Source: Cylindrotheca closterium (Eukaryota > Bacillariophyta > Bacillariophyceae > Bacillariales > Bacillariaceae). Taken from it: a stretch of 64,000 bases of DNA. The notes beneath the pieces were generated by a model. The model worked only from the letters and a program-made list of their open reading frames with translations, made no database searches and was not told the origin of the DNA. The position numbers were made by a program, and so were the translations under genes. The stretch is from NCBI GenBank assembly GCA_933822405.4, contig CAKOGP040002424.1, positions 542,187 through 606,186 on the forward strand, in the 5' to 3' direction. Shown in pieces: positions 1 to 9,700 of this stretch; the first letter of the stretch is position 1, and every line of letters starts with the position of its first letter.

Positions 1-3000
1 GAGTCCACGGTATCGTCCAGCACTACTTCTACTATGTTGTCCTTGCCGCCTCAACCAGTCACTCCGGATGGATCCAAGAGTTATTATCATCGAGCTAGTA
101 CTTTGGAGGAGAAGGAAAACGATCCCAACTCCCTGCGAACTGTTTCGATGGACGAAGACGCACCCTATTACCCGGGAAAGTCCTTTATGAGATATCCCAA
201 TGCGGAAGACTTGTCTTCCTCGGATGATGACTCTTCTTATTTTGCCACACAGTTGCCAGCTCCCAACAGCCGTCGCGGCAGTTACATGAGCAGTGCTTCC
301 AACAACAATAACAACTATGTGGCGAATAGTACCAACGATGAATCGAATGCGTCCCTCTCCTTTTCGGATGATGAGAGCGAAGAGTTCTTTCCAAATCCCC
401 ATTTGGTACCAAGAAACAGTTACAATGATGATGAGGATCCAATCACCAAGATTCATTCGTTGAGTAGCCTAGTCAGTTCGACCAGTAGCAGTGACAACCA
501 CGCATCAAGAGCCGAAAGTACTTCGCCCCTTCCAAGACTTTTGGATGGACGGCATGCACCCATTATGGGACAATATTTCTATCCCAGTCCAACGCCGACC
601 ATGGCGTCCAACTCATCTCCTCCGATGATTATGCAGCAGGGATATCTTCCATCGGGAGGATCCATGATCCATCAGCCACAACCACAATTGGCACAACCGG
701 GGTATGGGTCGACCCTATTGGCATCCCAATATGCTGGGAATGGACAACAACATCACCAAGAACCACCATTGACTACCACTACCTATGGAACCAACCAACG
801 CACTACACCAAAGGATTCTTCTTTCTCGTCGGCAGGAGGTGGACGATCCATGGGACGTGGTAGTGGTGCACGAGCAAATGCACCGGCACCATCACAAGGT
901 ACTGGACCAACTGCCGGTGGTGGTGGTGGTGCGGATACCAAGAGTGACTTGAAGAAGAAATCTGCCACGGGTGGATCTGGTGATGCTCCTTCTCCCAGCG
1001 ACGATGACGGCGACAAGACCTTGAAGGTGTATTGGCAGCGATGGATCATGCTAATGTACATGTCCATTTTGAATTTACTTTCAGATTGGACTTGTTATTC
1101 CGTCGCGCCCATTGCACTCTTGACGGAAAAGGCGTTTGGAGACATTGACCCAGAGCGATTGGTGGTGGTCTTTTTGGGAGCCAATGCCGCTGCGTCGGCG
1201 TGTGAACCCATTATTCTTGCGCGATTGGGATTGCGAAAGACAGTCTTGTTTGGGTCCTTGCTACTCATGATTGGAAGTTTGGTCAAGAGTGGAGGTATTC
1301 CTCCAATTATTCCTTCGGATTTGAGAGTTGGACAAGAAGAGTGGAGATTGTATTTGGGATTCTTTCTCGTGGGTCTATCACAACCATTGTATCAATGTAC
1401 TCCCGCACTGTTGTCGGCCTCATGGTTTCCGGAAGAGGAACGTACCATGGCCACTGGTGTCGCTTTGAATGCGAACCAGCTTGGAATTGGATTTGCCTTT
1501 GTGTTTGGAACTCTGTTGGTGTCTGAAGCCGAGGACATTCCCAACTATTTTGGGTTGCTGACTTTGCTTTCAACCATTGTCTTTTTGGGAACCTTGATTC
1601 AATTTGATGATGCTCCTCCAACCCCTCCTTCGGCGTCAGCTCGTGTCATGAGAGGCGATATGAATTTGCCCAAATTTGAAGACATTATGCAGTCGGTCCG
1701 AAACATTGGTACACCTGATGTCGCGGGAGGCGACAATCCCCCTGTTTCCGCGCCCAGTCCTGCCATGGATGCGTTTGATGCTGGTAATCGGAAGACTAGT
1801 GGAAGCACAAGAAGAAGAGGCAACGCACAACGATCTGTCAACAGTCTTTCTTCAGCTCCATCCCCAGCATTGGAGGGATCCACTGCCAAGGCCAAGGCCC
1901 AAATTGAAAGACTGAAGTATGAGGCTTCCGTCTTTGGCGCTATAGCACCTTCTCCCGCCATGGATGCGTCTGGTAACGATCGACCCAACCCAGAAGAGTC
2001 GTCTTCTCTCTATACTGATGCCAATCAAGATCAACGCCCGCAACAAGGCTTGAATGCGCCCCCTCCACAATTTGGGGAGAATGCATCACAGGGGTATCCT
2101 CCGCAAGGAATGATGCCACCACCTGGAATCGCACCCTATGGAGGCTTTCCTCCTGGCTACCAGCAACCTTACTGGGATCCTCGATATCAACAGCAAATGC
2201 AAATGGACCCTCAATACCAACAGCAAATGCAAATGGACCCTCAATACCAACAGCAAATGCAACAACAAATGCAACAGCAACAAGCTGCTTACCAGCAATT
2301 CTACTATTATCAACAGCAAATGCAGCAGCAGCAACAACAAATGCCGCCACAAATGCCTCAAGCTCCTCCTATGCCGTTCTACTATCCCAACCCTTACTTG
2401 CAACCCCAATCATATCCCATGGCTGGTAATATGGACGAGGGTGCCGAGCCAGTCATTACCTTATCTCCACACCATCTTGATATTGACATTCGAGATGATC
2501 AAGTAATCTTGTCCATTCGCGCTTGTTTGTCGAGACCTGGTTTCATCCATGCTCTTGTTGCATTCACAGTCTCGGGCATTGTGATCAACACCCTATCCAC
2601 CTACATGGACTATTTGGTCCGACTGAATGGTGCACCGAGATACTACACTGGAGTGATTGGAGGAACCTTCCAGCTTATGATTATGATTTCCAGTTTGATT
2701 ATTGGAAAGCAAACTGATAAGACTCGCGCCTATTACTCCGTTACCATTGGTATGTTGGTTCTTGGTGCCTTTGGACTTGCCGAGTGCGGCGTTAGTCTGG
2801 ATGAAAACAAAGGACGTGACTTGAGATGGGCTCTTGTAATTGTTGCCGTGCTTGTTGGTCCACTTCAGCCAGTATCCACGGAACTTGGTGTCGATGTGGC
2901 ATACCCGTTGAGTGAGAATACTGTTTTGGTTATCCAGCAGCTCTTTTCCAACCTGTTGAGCGCTCTCTTCATTCCTCTTTTCAAGGCTTTGAAAGACGTT

Positions 3001-3267
3001 GGCAAAGGGGAGGACGACGAGAGACCAGAGTACACATTCTCCTTTTACCTTCTCATTGTTCTACACACTATTGCCACTGTCTTCTTTGCCACATTCAATG
3101 GAAAATATCTTCGATACGAACACGAGCTCGAGAAAAAGGATCAAGAAGAAGCAGCCAAGCAAAATAAGACCGGAACGACACAAGCAGCATTCCACCCTTT
3201 CTATAATGGAGCTGACGAAACCGACAGCTCTTTTGCATCAGAGCGTCAGCCTCTTGTAGGCGCCTAA
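1..3267 (+). CDS. SLC49/FLVCR-like major facilitator transporter, 5' partial
   Basis: Predicted multi-pass membrane transporter of the MFS family, closest by eye to the SLC49 group (FLVCR1/2, DIRC2); the substrate cannot be read from sequence. The frame is open to the window edge, so the start may lie upstream; the first ATG is at 34 (1077 aa from there). Roughly 330 N-terminal residues are Ser/Asn/Gly-rich and probably disordered. The first membrane half runs about residues 335-525 (WIMLMYMSILNLLSDW, then LSASWFPEEERTMATGVALN and NQLGIGF, typical of the family). A very long loop of about 300 residues follows with three APSPA motifs and a Gln/Met/Tyr-rich stretch. The second membrane half is about residues 830-1040 (QPVSTELGVDVAYPLSENT is a strong SLC49-like signature). 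The tail is charged. It converges on the E1 gene with 93 bp between stop codons. Family is fairly sure; substrate unknown. Confidence 0.85.
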   Translation, partial: ESTVSSSTTSTMLSLPPQPVTPDGSKSYYHRASTLEEKENDPNSLRTVSMDEDAPYYPGKSFMRYPNAEDLSSSDDDSSYFATQLPAPNSRRGSYMSSASNNNNNYVANSTNDESNASLSFSDDESEEFFPNPHLVPRNSYNDDEDPITKIHSLSSLVSSTSSSDNHASRAESTSPLPRLLDGRHAPIMGQYFYPSPTPTMASNSSPPMIMQQGYLPSGGSMIHQPQPQLAQPGYGSTLLASQYAGNGQQHHQEPPLTTTTYGTNQRTTPKDSSFSSAGGGRSMGRGSGARANAPAPSQGTGPTAGGGGGADTKSDLKKKSATGGSGDAPSPSDDDGDKTLKVYWQRWIMLMYMSILNLLSDWTCYSVAPIALLTEKAFGDIDPERLVVVFLGANAAASACEPIILARLGLRKTVLFGSLLLMIGSLVKSGGIPPIIPSDLRVGQEEWRLYLGFFLVGLSQPLYQCTPALLSASWFPEEERTMATGVALNANQLGIGFAFVFGTLLVSEAEDIPNYFGLLTLLSTIVFLGTLIQFDDAPPTPPSASARVMRGDMNLPKFEDIMQSVRNIGTPDVAGGDNPPVSAPSPAMDAFDAGNRKTSGSTRRRGNAQRSVNSLSSAPSPALEGSTAKAKAQIERLKYEASVFGAIAPSPAMDASGNDRPNPEESSSLYTDANQDQRPQQGLNAPPPQFGENASQGYPPQGMMPPPGIAPYGGFPPGYQQPYWDPRYQQQMQMDPQYQQQMQMDPQYQQQMQQQMQQQQAAYQQFYYYQQQMQQQQQQMPPQMPQAPPMPFYYPNPYLQPQSYPMAGNMDEGAEPVITLSPHHLDIDIRDDQVILSIRACLSRPGFIHALVAFTVSGIVINTLSTYMDYLVRLNGAPRYYTGVIGGTFQLMIMISSLIIGKQTDKTRAYYSVTIGMLVLGAFGLAECGVSLDENKGRDLRWALVIVAVLVGPLQPVSTELGVDVAYPLSENTVLVIQQLFSNLLSALFIPLFKALKDVGKGEDDERPEYTFSFYLLIVLHTIATVFFATFNGKYLRYEHELEKKDQEEAAKQNKTGTTQAAFHPFYNGADETDSSFASERQPLVGA
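2188..2360 (+). repeat. In-frame 30-nt tandem repeat coding MDPQYQQQMQ, grading into CAA/CAG-rich DNA
   Basis: Inside the transporter's central loop a 30-nt unit coding MDPQYQQQMQ is repeated about three times, the first copy being diverged, and grades into Gln/Met-rich coding sequence. All copies stay in frame, so it is a protein low-complexity region and not a mobile element. Copy number is probably variable between alleles. Confidence 0.85.
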
Positions 3268-3360
3268 ACTTACAAATGAAATGTCATTTGGACTTTAATG
3301 CGCTTATCCCGATAGATATAAATTGAAATAAAAATAGTTCGTTCATCTTGAAAATGCTTC

Positions 3361-6300
3361 TTATGACCGTATAACTCGAACTGGTGGAAGTTCGACTTCT
3401 TCACCATTTTCCAGATCTTCGACTGCGACAGTGAAGTCCAAAAACCTGGCTGCTTCAACGGTAGTGGCTTTTGATTCATCGCCGCCGTCTCTGGAGTATT
3501 CTTTTTCAAACTCAGCGGCACTTTCAAGAGCCCCTTGTACGACATCCCATAGTTTCTTGTCCAGCAAATCGTCGTCATCTTCATTCAAAAAGTTCGCATA
3601 AATCATGAACTCACCGAATGTGACAGTCGAAATGTCCAGTTCATCAGGGTTGTCGGAAGCCTTCTTCTTGAGACGCTTCAGGAATTGGCGAACAGTTATT
3701 CCTCCTCGTTCTGCTGTTTTCTTTCCTTCCTTCACGGTCAAACGATCCCACATAGTGTAGGTGCTGCCTCTCAATCCTGGTAGCTCTTCGGTAGGTAGAG
3801 GCGCTGTGAAAGCAAAGAAGGGCAGTGCTAGATTGATAAAGGCGTTGCGATATCGTTGCAATGGTAGCCCTTGGACCACCTTCACCATTTCGATGCAAGA
3901 AAGTGCCGAGACCAAGGCCGTTGTGGTTATCATCGCAGGGACAATCTTGCCAGCAATCCTTCTGGTTTCCATCGCATCAGCTGGTGCAATTCCGTAGCAC
4001 ATGGCACGAAGATTACTTGCAGCAGTGATGAATGCGATGTGACCGTTTGAATCGTCGTCTTTCTCGAATTCAGCAACGTTTTGAGGCCTCTCGGACCAAA
4101 CATTATCTCCCAACGATTCCAAGCGTCGTCGAATTTGCACTTGGGGTGACTCGGCTTCGCTTCTAGCATCTGGATCCCGCAAGCTATACTTCCTCAGAGC
4201 CTCGACAGCGTCCTCTTTTGTGATTAAGCAGTCTTTCACTGAAGCTGGATCTTCAACTAGGGCTTCCAAACGCAACCTCGCTGCATGATGAACGAAATCT
4301 GCGTAGTTTTCATTGACAAGAGATTGCTGGCTCTCCGATTCGTTTTCAGAAGAGAACCAAATCAACTTGGGCGTTTTCCTAGATCCCGACCAGAATGGTT
4401 CGCCATCTTCGTCCACACTGTCCTCTGGATGTTGAGCGAGAAGTTTCTTTGTTACATCGTAGAAGAGGTCGTTTGCGAGCTCTATTGCCCATACGATGCT
4501 TGCTTCCTTCAGCGACACATTGTCGTTACCATTTGGTTTAGCCAAGTCTTGGCGAAGTTCTTTTGCTGCATCAATCGCAGCGGCTTCCCCTAACTCACTT
4601 TCCAATCTTTCAGCGATTTCTTCCCATCCGAGTTCAGAATACAATGAAGCGTATTGATTTGCCTGCTTAGGACGACGAACAAACAATCCGTCAAACAAAT
4701 CTCTTCCCCATTGAATAGTATGAGATATTTGGTAAGGGAAGTTTTTCAGCGTGCAAACAGGAATTGCTGGCTCCGGTGGGTCAGCGGAGCTTCCATAGGA
4801 TTCACTTTGATGTGGAACAACAACTTGAACATTGCCCTTTGAACCCAGTGTCCCGGCATCGACAAGTGGCTTCTCATTCGCAACGCACTGCCCATCCATG
4901 AACAATCGGGCTTCAACATTATCCAGTGCGTTCATAACAACACCGACCTTCTTTGACCAAAACTCGTCATCAAACGGAGTGCTCTCTTCGCCGTCGCCTA
5001 CCTTGCTTGTGTGACATTCAATCTTGACGCCATCGTTCAGACGACGAACTGCCTCTTTCGCTGCTTGACTCTTGAATTTCCCAATGTCCATATCACGGAA
5101 CAGCAGCTGCCTGCTTAAGTTTGACTTCTCGATGGTATCCATATCTGTAACAATGATTGAGCCCTTTGATCCCGTCCCCGCGTCCATCGCTGCAAGATTC
5201 TTCAGGATTTCGCAACCAATAGCACCTGCACCGACAACAAACAAATTTTGATTCTTTACAGCATCTCCAACTTTACTTCCCAAAATGTATTCCAGACCAG
5301 AACTGCATGTCTCTTCCATTTGTTTCTTCTTGGTTGGCGGTAGCACTTCATCGCAATCGTAAATCAGAAATTGGCGGATTGGGTTATAGAGACCACTAGC
5401 AGCCTTCAAGCATTCTTGCGCAGCGACAGCCCCAAAAATTGCTTGGATAGGGGTAAATTTTCCAGCACAAGTTCTCATAAATTGTTTGCAGTGACGTTTC
5501 CATTCCTTGACATCTTCTGACGAAGCAGTTGCTCCCTTCACAATGCCATAAAACTCGTTCCAATCCAGTTTGCGAGGCAATCGATCGTTTTCCTTTACAA
5601 AGGTGTTCAAGGCTTGGAAAGAGTTAAATATTCCCATCCTTCTACTCTCGTCAAAACTCTTGTCAAGGTCACAAGGAGTGAAAAGGCTTCCAGATTGGTC
5701 GTTTATAGCTTCTTGAAGGGGAACAAAGGAGACTTCTTGCAATTGCTTTATCCGTGAGAAGCTTCTCCCCGCTTCGTTCAGTCTTACAACAATAGAATCA
5801 ATTTCATCATCATCTACATCAAATTCAACGGAGACAAGCTCTGGATTATAAACTTGGACAACTTTGCAAGTAACATCTAGAGCCTCGCCACCTTCAAGCA
5901 AAAAACTGACCACGTCTCCCCTCGATACATCGTGCCTTTCCCCACTGATACATCGTACTTTCATCTTCTTCTCTACTCCGTCGATTCTCTCCACGCGGTC
6001 AAGCGGTATTGACAGAGGAGTCTCTCCATCAATGTCGTGGATTTCAAAGCAATTTCCAAAATCGCAGAAGGTTCGACCATAGACGCCAGCAGTTTCAACA
6101 GCAACAAATGAAAATGAGCTCTTTCTTGCGACTTCATTCAGAGAGACCTGAGTAGAATATGGCCTATCCACGCAGAGCAAAATGTCACTGCGACCGCCAC
6201 TTATTTCTTGTAGCTCACTCCGAGCAACTGACCCGACATGGAGTGATGGATTCAACCGGCGAAGAAACTCGACAAATATTGAGTCTGATGATACAGATGA

Positions 6301-6777
6301 TCCATGACCACTCAGGCCCAATTCTGCACGGGCACCAGAAATGTAGGTTCTTCCGAGGTCATCCATGTCGGTAGAATGATACGCTGCGTCCATAGTTTCG
6401 TCAGAAGTAACCAAGACAATCTTGCCAACACCTGATAGCGCCAAATTCTTCACGCATTCGTATAGCAATCCAGAGTCACTTGGCCCATCGACATATACAG
6501 TCGAAGACCGAACCATTCCATGAGCCCGTGCCCCAAGTGTGTACACTTGTCGACTATATCTTTCTTCATCATTATCATCTTCGGCACCACCTCGAACAAG
6601 GAGTGACAATGGCTGCTGTAGGTTTCTAAAATTGGCTGTTGCATGGGAGCCCTTCAGCGCTTCAATACCCCATCCTTCGGACGAGACAAACGATATCAGC
6701 CCGTTTAGGACGAAGAGTATCAGTATTGAATCATGGAGGTTCATTTCTTGGTTTGTGTCATCAAGATCAATCAACAT
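3361..6777 (-). CDS. Ubiquitin-activating enzyme E1 (UBA1-like) with signal-peptide-like leader
   Basis: Uninterrupted 1138-aa E1 that would adenylate ubiquitin and pass it to E2 enzymes. Visible parts: an inactive adenylation half starting YSRQVYTLG (about residue 74), an active adenylation half with the nucleotide loop GAGAIGCE (516-523) and DMDTIEKSNLSRQLLFR (about 545-561), catalytic Cys675 in PVCTLKNFPYQI, and a C-terminal ubiquitin-fold domain from about residue 1000. Length fits UBA1 (about 1000-1100). Unusual for an E1, the protein begins with about 70 extra residues including a hydrophobic core (ILILFVLNGLISFVSS), which looks like a signal peptide followed by a transit-like stretch. 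The second ATG at 6744 (residue 12) places that core closer to the N-terminus and is the better start. Diatoms use a dedicated ubiquitin cascade in the periplastidal compartment (SELMA protein import); this could be its E1. Enzyme identity is sure; location is inferred. Confidence 0.95.
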   Translation of the reverse strand: MLIDLDDTNQEMNLHDSILILFVLNGLISFVSSEGWGIEALKGSHATANFRNLQQPLSLLVRGGAEDDNDEERYSRQVYTLGARAHGMVRSSTVYVDGPSDSGLLYECVKNLALSGVGKIVLVTSDETMDAAYHSTDMDDLGRTYISGARAELGLSGHGSSVSSDSIFVEFLRRLNPSLHVGSVARSELQEISGGRSDILLCVDRPYSTQVSLNEVARKSSFSFVAVETAGVYGRTFCDFGNCFEIHDIDGETPLSIPLDRVERIDGVEKKMKVRCISGERHDVSRGDVVSFLLEGGEALDVTCKVVQVYNPELVSVEFDVDDDEIDSIVVRLNEAGRSFSRIKQLQEVSFVPLQEAINDQSGSLFTPCDLDKSFDESRRMGIFNSFQALNTFVKENDRLPRKLDWNEFYGIVKGATASSEDVKEWKRHCKQFMRTCAGKFTPIQAIFGAVAAQECLKAASGLYNPIRQFLIYDCDEVLPPTKKKQMEETCSSGLEYILGSKVGDAVKNQNLFVVGAGAIGCEILKNLAAMDAGTGSKGSIIVTDMDTIEKSNLSRQLLFRDMDIGKFKSQAAKEAVRRLNDGVKIECHTSKVGDGEESTPFDDEFWSKKVGVVMNALDNVEARLFMDGQCVANEKPLVDAGTLGSKGNVQVVVPHQSESYGSSADPPEPAIPVCTLKNFPYQISHTIQWGRDLFDGLFVRRPKQANQYASLYSELGWEEIAERLESELGEAAAIDAAKELRQDLAKPNGNDNVSLKEASIVWAIELANDLFYDVTKKLLAQHPEDSVDEDGEPFWSGSRKTPKLIWFSSENESESQQSLVNENYADFVHHAARLRLEALVEDPASVKDCLITKEDAVEALRKYSLRDPDARSEAESPQVQIRRRLESLGDNVWSERPQNVAEFEKDDDSNGHIAFITAASNLRAMCYGIAPADAMETRRIAGKIVPAMITTTALVSALSCIEMVKVVQGLPLQRYRNAFINLALPFFAFTAPLPTEELPGLRGSTYTMWDRLTVKEGKKTAERGGITVRQFLKRLKKKASDNPDELDISTVTFGEFMIYANFLNEDDDDLLDKKLWDVVQGALESAAEFEKEYSRDGGDESKATTVEAARFLDFTVAVEDLENGEEVELPPVRVIRS

Positions 6778-6976
6778 GTCAAGATTCGAAATGAATGATT
6801 AAGTTCCACGTGTCAAACGAGTCGAATCAATGGACTACACCCCGTATACTGTCCAGAGATTCGGAATTCTTTTTTCCTGTATGGATCTCAGACGCGCCAA
6901 CTATGATGATCATTGTTGTATCCATTTACTTTACTCTATATTGTGTTGGTGCTGAGACGTGTGTTGATGCTGAGAC

Positions 6977-7804
6977 GTGTCCCTTGTGCTCCGACAGCAA
7001 AGTCGCAATATCGAAATGCCCACGATGAATGAAAGAGAAACAAAGCGGAGCAGTACAGCCAAATACAAGGAATCAGAATGCATTTGTGAATCTCACTCAA
7101 AACCGACACAGCCCCCCATTGCCTCTGAGCTACCTCCGGAGCTTGTCAGAGAAATTGGAAGGTTCTTGGAAGCCCATGAAACCGCCCGTTTCTCTCAAAC
7201 TTGCCGCTCCATATTCACAGATCTTTCCTTTGCAACACACTCTTCTCTGGCCACTGGCTACTTCGAAAACTCAATGATGCTCAGAGGAAACCAAGATGAC
7301 AGAAACCGGCCTATATGCATAGGGGCAATTATTCCGCAGTATGACAACTCCTTTCATTCTTTCACATTGAAGTGTAAATGGAAAGATCAGGGACGCGGAC
7401 GGCGAAAAGGACGACTTTTTGTTGTTGCCCATGACATCCCAGATGGCCTCGACGCCTTATCCGAAAATTTTGAGCAATCCCTCATGGGTCTTCCATTCAA
7501 AAAGAAGAAAGTGGTGCACCTTTCCGCGTTTGCCCATCACCGAACGTCGTCGTTACAAGTTTTAATTTGCCCACAACCGAACAAGATATACCAGATATGG
7601 TGCAAGGTTGGACCTGGAACAAAGTTTTCTCTTAGTCTCAAGGACATAACACTTCAATTGGCGGCATTCGGAAATCGTGCACCAACTTGCGCCTTTTATC
7701 AGTTCCAACAAACGAGACAGCCCCCCTCCATTCAACAAGCCATCATGCCTCAAATGAACGATGATGGACGCTTCCCGACTTATTGGCACGCCGACATCAT
7801 GTAG
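6977..7804 (+). CDS. F-box-like protein of unknown target
   Basis: 275-aa protein with an F-box-like N-terminal segment, ELPPELVREIGRFL followed by ARFSQTCRSIFTDLS (about residues 54-88), the pattern that binds SKP1 in SCF ubiquitin ligases. The rest is an unrecognised globular region with CKWKDQGRGRRKGRLFVV and a hydrophobic C-terminal half; I see no WD40, LRR or Kelch repeat. ATGs at 7016 and 7025 are alternative starts and would remove only poorly structured residues. It is transcribed divergently from the E1 gene across about 200 bp. The F-box call rests on one short motif and is moderate; no substrate can be proposed. Confidence 0.6.
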   Translation: MSLVLRQQSRNIEMPTMNERETKRSSTAKYKESECICESHSKPTQPPIASELPPELVREIGRFLEAHETARFSQTCRSIFTDLSFATHSSLATGYFENSMMLRGNQDDRNRPICIGAIIPQYDNSFHSFTLKCKWKDQGRGRRKGRLFVVAHDIPDGLDALSENFEQSLMGLPFKKKKVVHLSAFAHHRTSSLQVLICPQPNKIYQIWCKVGPGTKFSLSLKDITLQLAAFGNRAPTCAFYQFQQTRQPPSIQQAIMPQMNDDGRFPTYWHADIM

Positions 7805-8044
7805 AGGGACGTTTGCGCTGCATCGATCATCCTTTTCGATGCCAGCACCATTTTGCCGGCATCCCATCAAAATCATACCATCACTGTCAATAAGCTGCAC
7901 GTAGAGGCTATACACATACTCGTAGATAGCGTAGCCCGTACCCTACGTATAGCGTATAGTTTCATTTTTGCTTGCGTCGACCCCTTCGACTTCCATAATC
8001 CACACAAAACCGAAACCGCATAACACTATTATTTGAACAACATC

Positions 8045-9671
8045 ATGGTCCAGAACTCCTGTGCAGATGCTCTTGAAGGAGCAGAGGGAAAGTGGCCCCA
8101 CGATTGGCAAAGTGACGCTGTGTACTTGAATAATGCTGGCGAAGCCGAATCATCAGAAGCTGTAAGCTGGATCATGTAGGACTACTCGTTCATCCAAGAT
8201 ATCGTTGTTGTTGAAGATCCGTCTGACGTCTGACGGCATCTGATGGACAATTTCTTCTTTAGGTTCGCAATGTAGGAATAGCAGCCATACACCGGCCACC
8301 ATGGGAGATTGATGTCGAGGGTGATCGAACGCGCATTAGAGAGCTATTCTCTAGCCTTATTGAAACAGCGCGTCCAAGCATTGCCATGGTTCCAAGCACA
8401 GCTTTTGCAATGACACTCGCAGCGAGAAACATTCAGGTGTGAACCTTATTCCGTTGTTCTCTACATTTGCTTCAAAAGTGTGTTGCTGACTTCTCGGTCT
8501 CATTCAGCGTGCAATCAAGGGGAAGAAGGGCGAAATCCTTGTGATCGAAGATCAAATGTGTTCAGCAATATATCCATGGCAGGTGCTTTGTTCGGAATCT
8601 GAAGGTTCGATACAACTTGAGATTGTAAGCTATCCAAATAATTCAAGTGGAGGATGGACTGAAGAAATTATGAAGCGACTGAGCGATGAAGTTCTGGTTG
8701 TATGTCTCCCTCCGCTACATTGGTCAGATGGATCAATTGTAGATCTTGAGACGATCGGCTCAGTCTGCAGGGCAAAGGGCATATATTTCATAGTTGACGC
8801 AACGCAAGGTGAGATCCATCAATTTACAAGTTGTTTCAGTTATGTCAAGATCTCACACATGTTTCAGCTGTGGGGATTATGCCGTGTAGTGTGGCCAAGT
8901 GGAAACCACATCTGCTTGCGTGCAGCGTTCACAAGGTATGTATCAGAAATCAACGCGATAATGATTCTTGCATTTTGCATTTTTTTGACGTCTTTCTAAC
9001 ATGTATTAATATTGAATGGAGTACTACAGTGGCTACGGGGACCACCAGGAATGAGTTTAGTATACGTATCACCATCGCTTCATGATCAATGGACGCCACT
9101 GGATTTTCACGGTAGATCACGCGACTTTCCTACTGGATCTGCATGGGAAATCTCAAGGCACGAGGTAGGCAATGAAATCGCATACACCGTTGTAGAAAAC
9201 ACTACTAACTTTTGGTCATTGTTAATGATGACGGTAATCGCCCATCGGGAATAGATGTCACCTGATGGATACCCAGAGGAGTTCTACTCTGATGCAAGAA
9301 AGTTTGATTCTGGTGGCAAGACAAATCCAATCCTGATTCCAATGCTAAGGGCTGCCATGGAAGAAGTTGCTCTCATAGACGTCAATTGTGCTCAGCAACA
9401 GCTGAAAGTATTGATGGCTCCACTTCTGAAATGGGCAAAGGAACACGATTATTCTGTTTCTCCAGGACCACATGCATCACACTTGATCGGGATACGTCCA
9501 CCAAATCGATCGAATACAGCATTGATTAAGATGTGCGAAGATTTGAAAGCAAAAGGCTTCTACGTGGCTGTGAGGTGTGGAGGGTTTCGAATTTCACCAT
9601 ATCTATCCACTACGCCACGAGATATTCAACGACTACTTGAAGCTCTGGAAGAGGTTACAAATCGCTACTAA
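8045..9671 (+). CDS. PLP-dependent class V aminotransferase-like protein, six exons
   Basis: Six exons join in frame: 8045-8161, 8263-8436, 8508-8808, 8868-8935, 9030-9164, 9255-9671, giving 403 aa. All five introns are GT-AG and short (59-101 bp). The fold is that of class V aminotransferases (cysteine desulfurase / isopenicillin-N-epimerase-like): YLNNAGEAESS near the N-terminus, the cofactor Asp in FIVDATQAVG, the PLP-lysine in SVHKWLRGPPG (about Lys220) and a C-terminal VRCGGFRISPYLSTT, where small-domain Arg normally binds the substrate carboxylate. The substrate cannot be told from sequence. No leader peptide is apparent, so it is probably cytosolic. Intron density is much higher than in neighbouring genes. 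Its stop codon lies within about 30 bp of the stop of convergent MSH4. Confidence 0.85.
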
Positions 9672-9700
9672 TTCATTTCGTACTCGCACGGAGCAATACA

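Noticed and set aside
2138..2506. Asn/Lys/Cys-rich ORF in the transporter's Gln-rich loop
   Set aside because: Frame-shifted reading of CAA/CAG repeats; no independent support.
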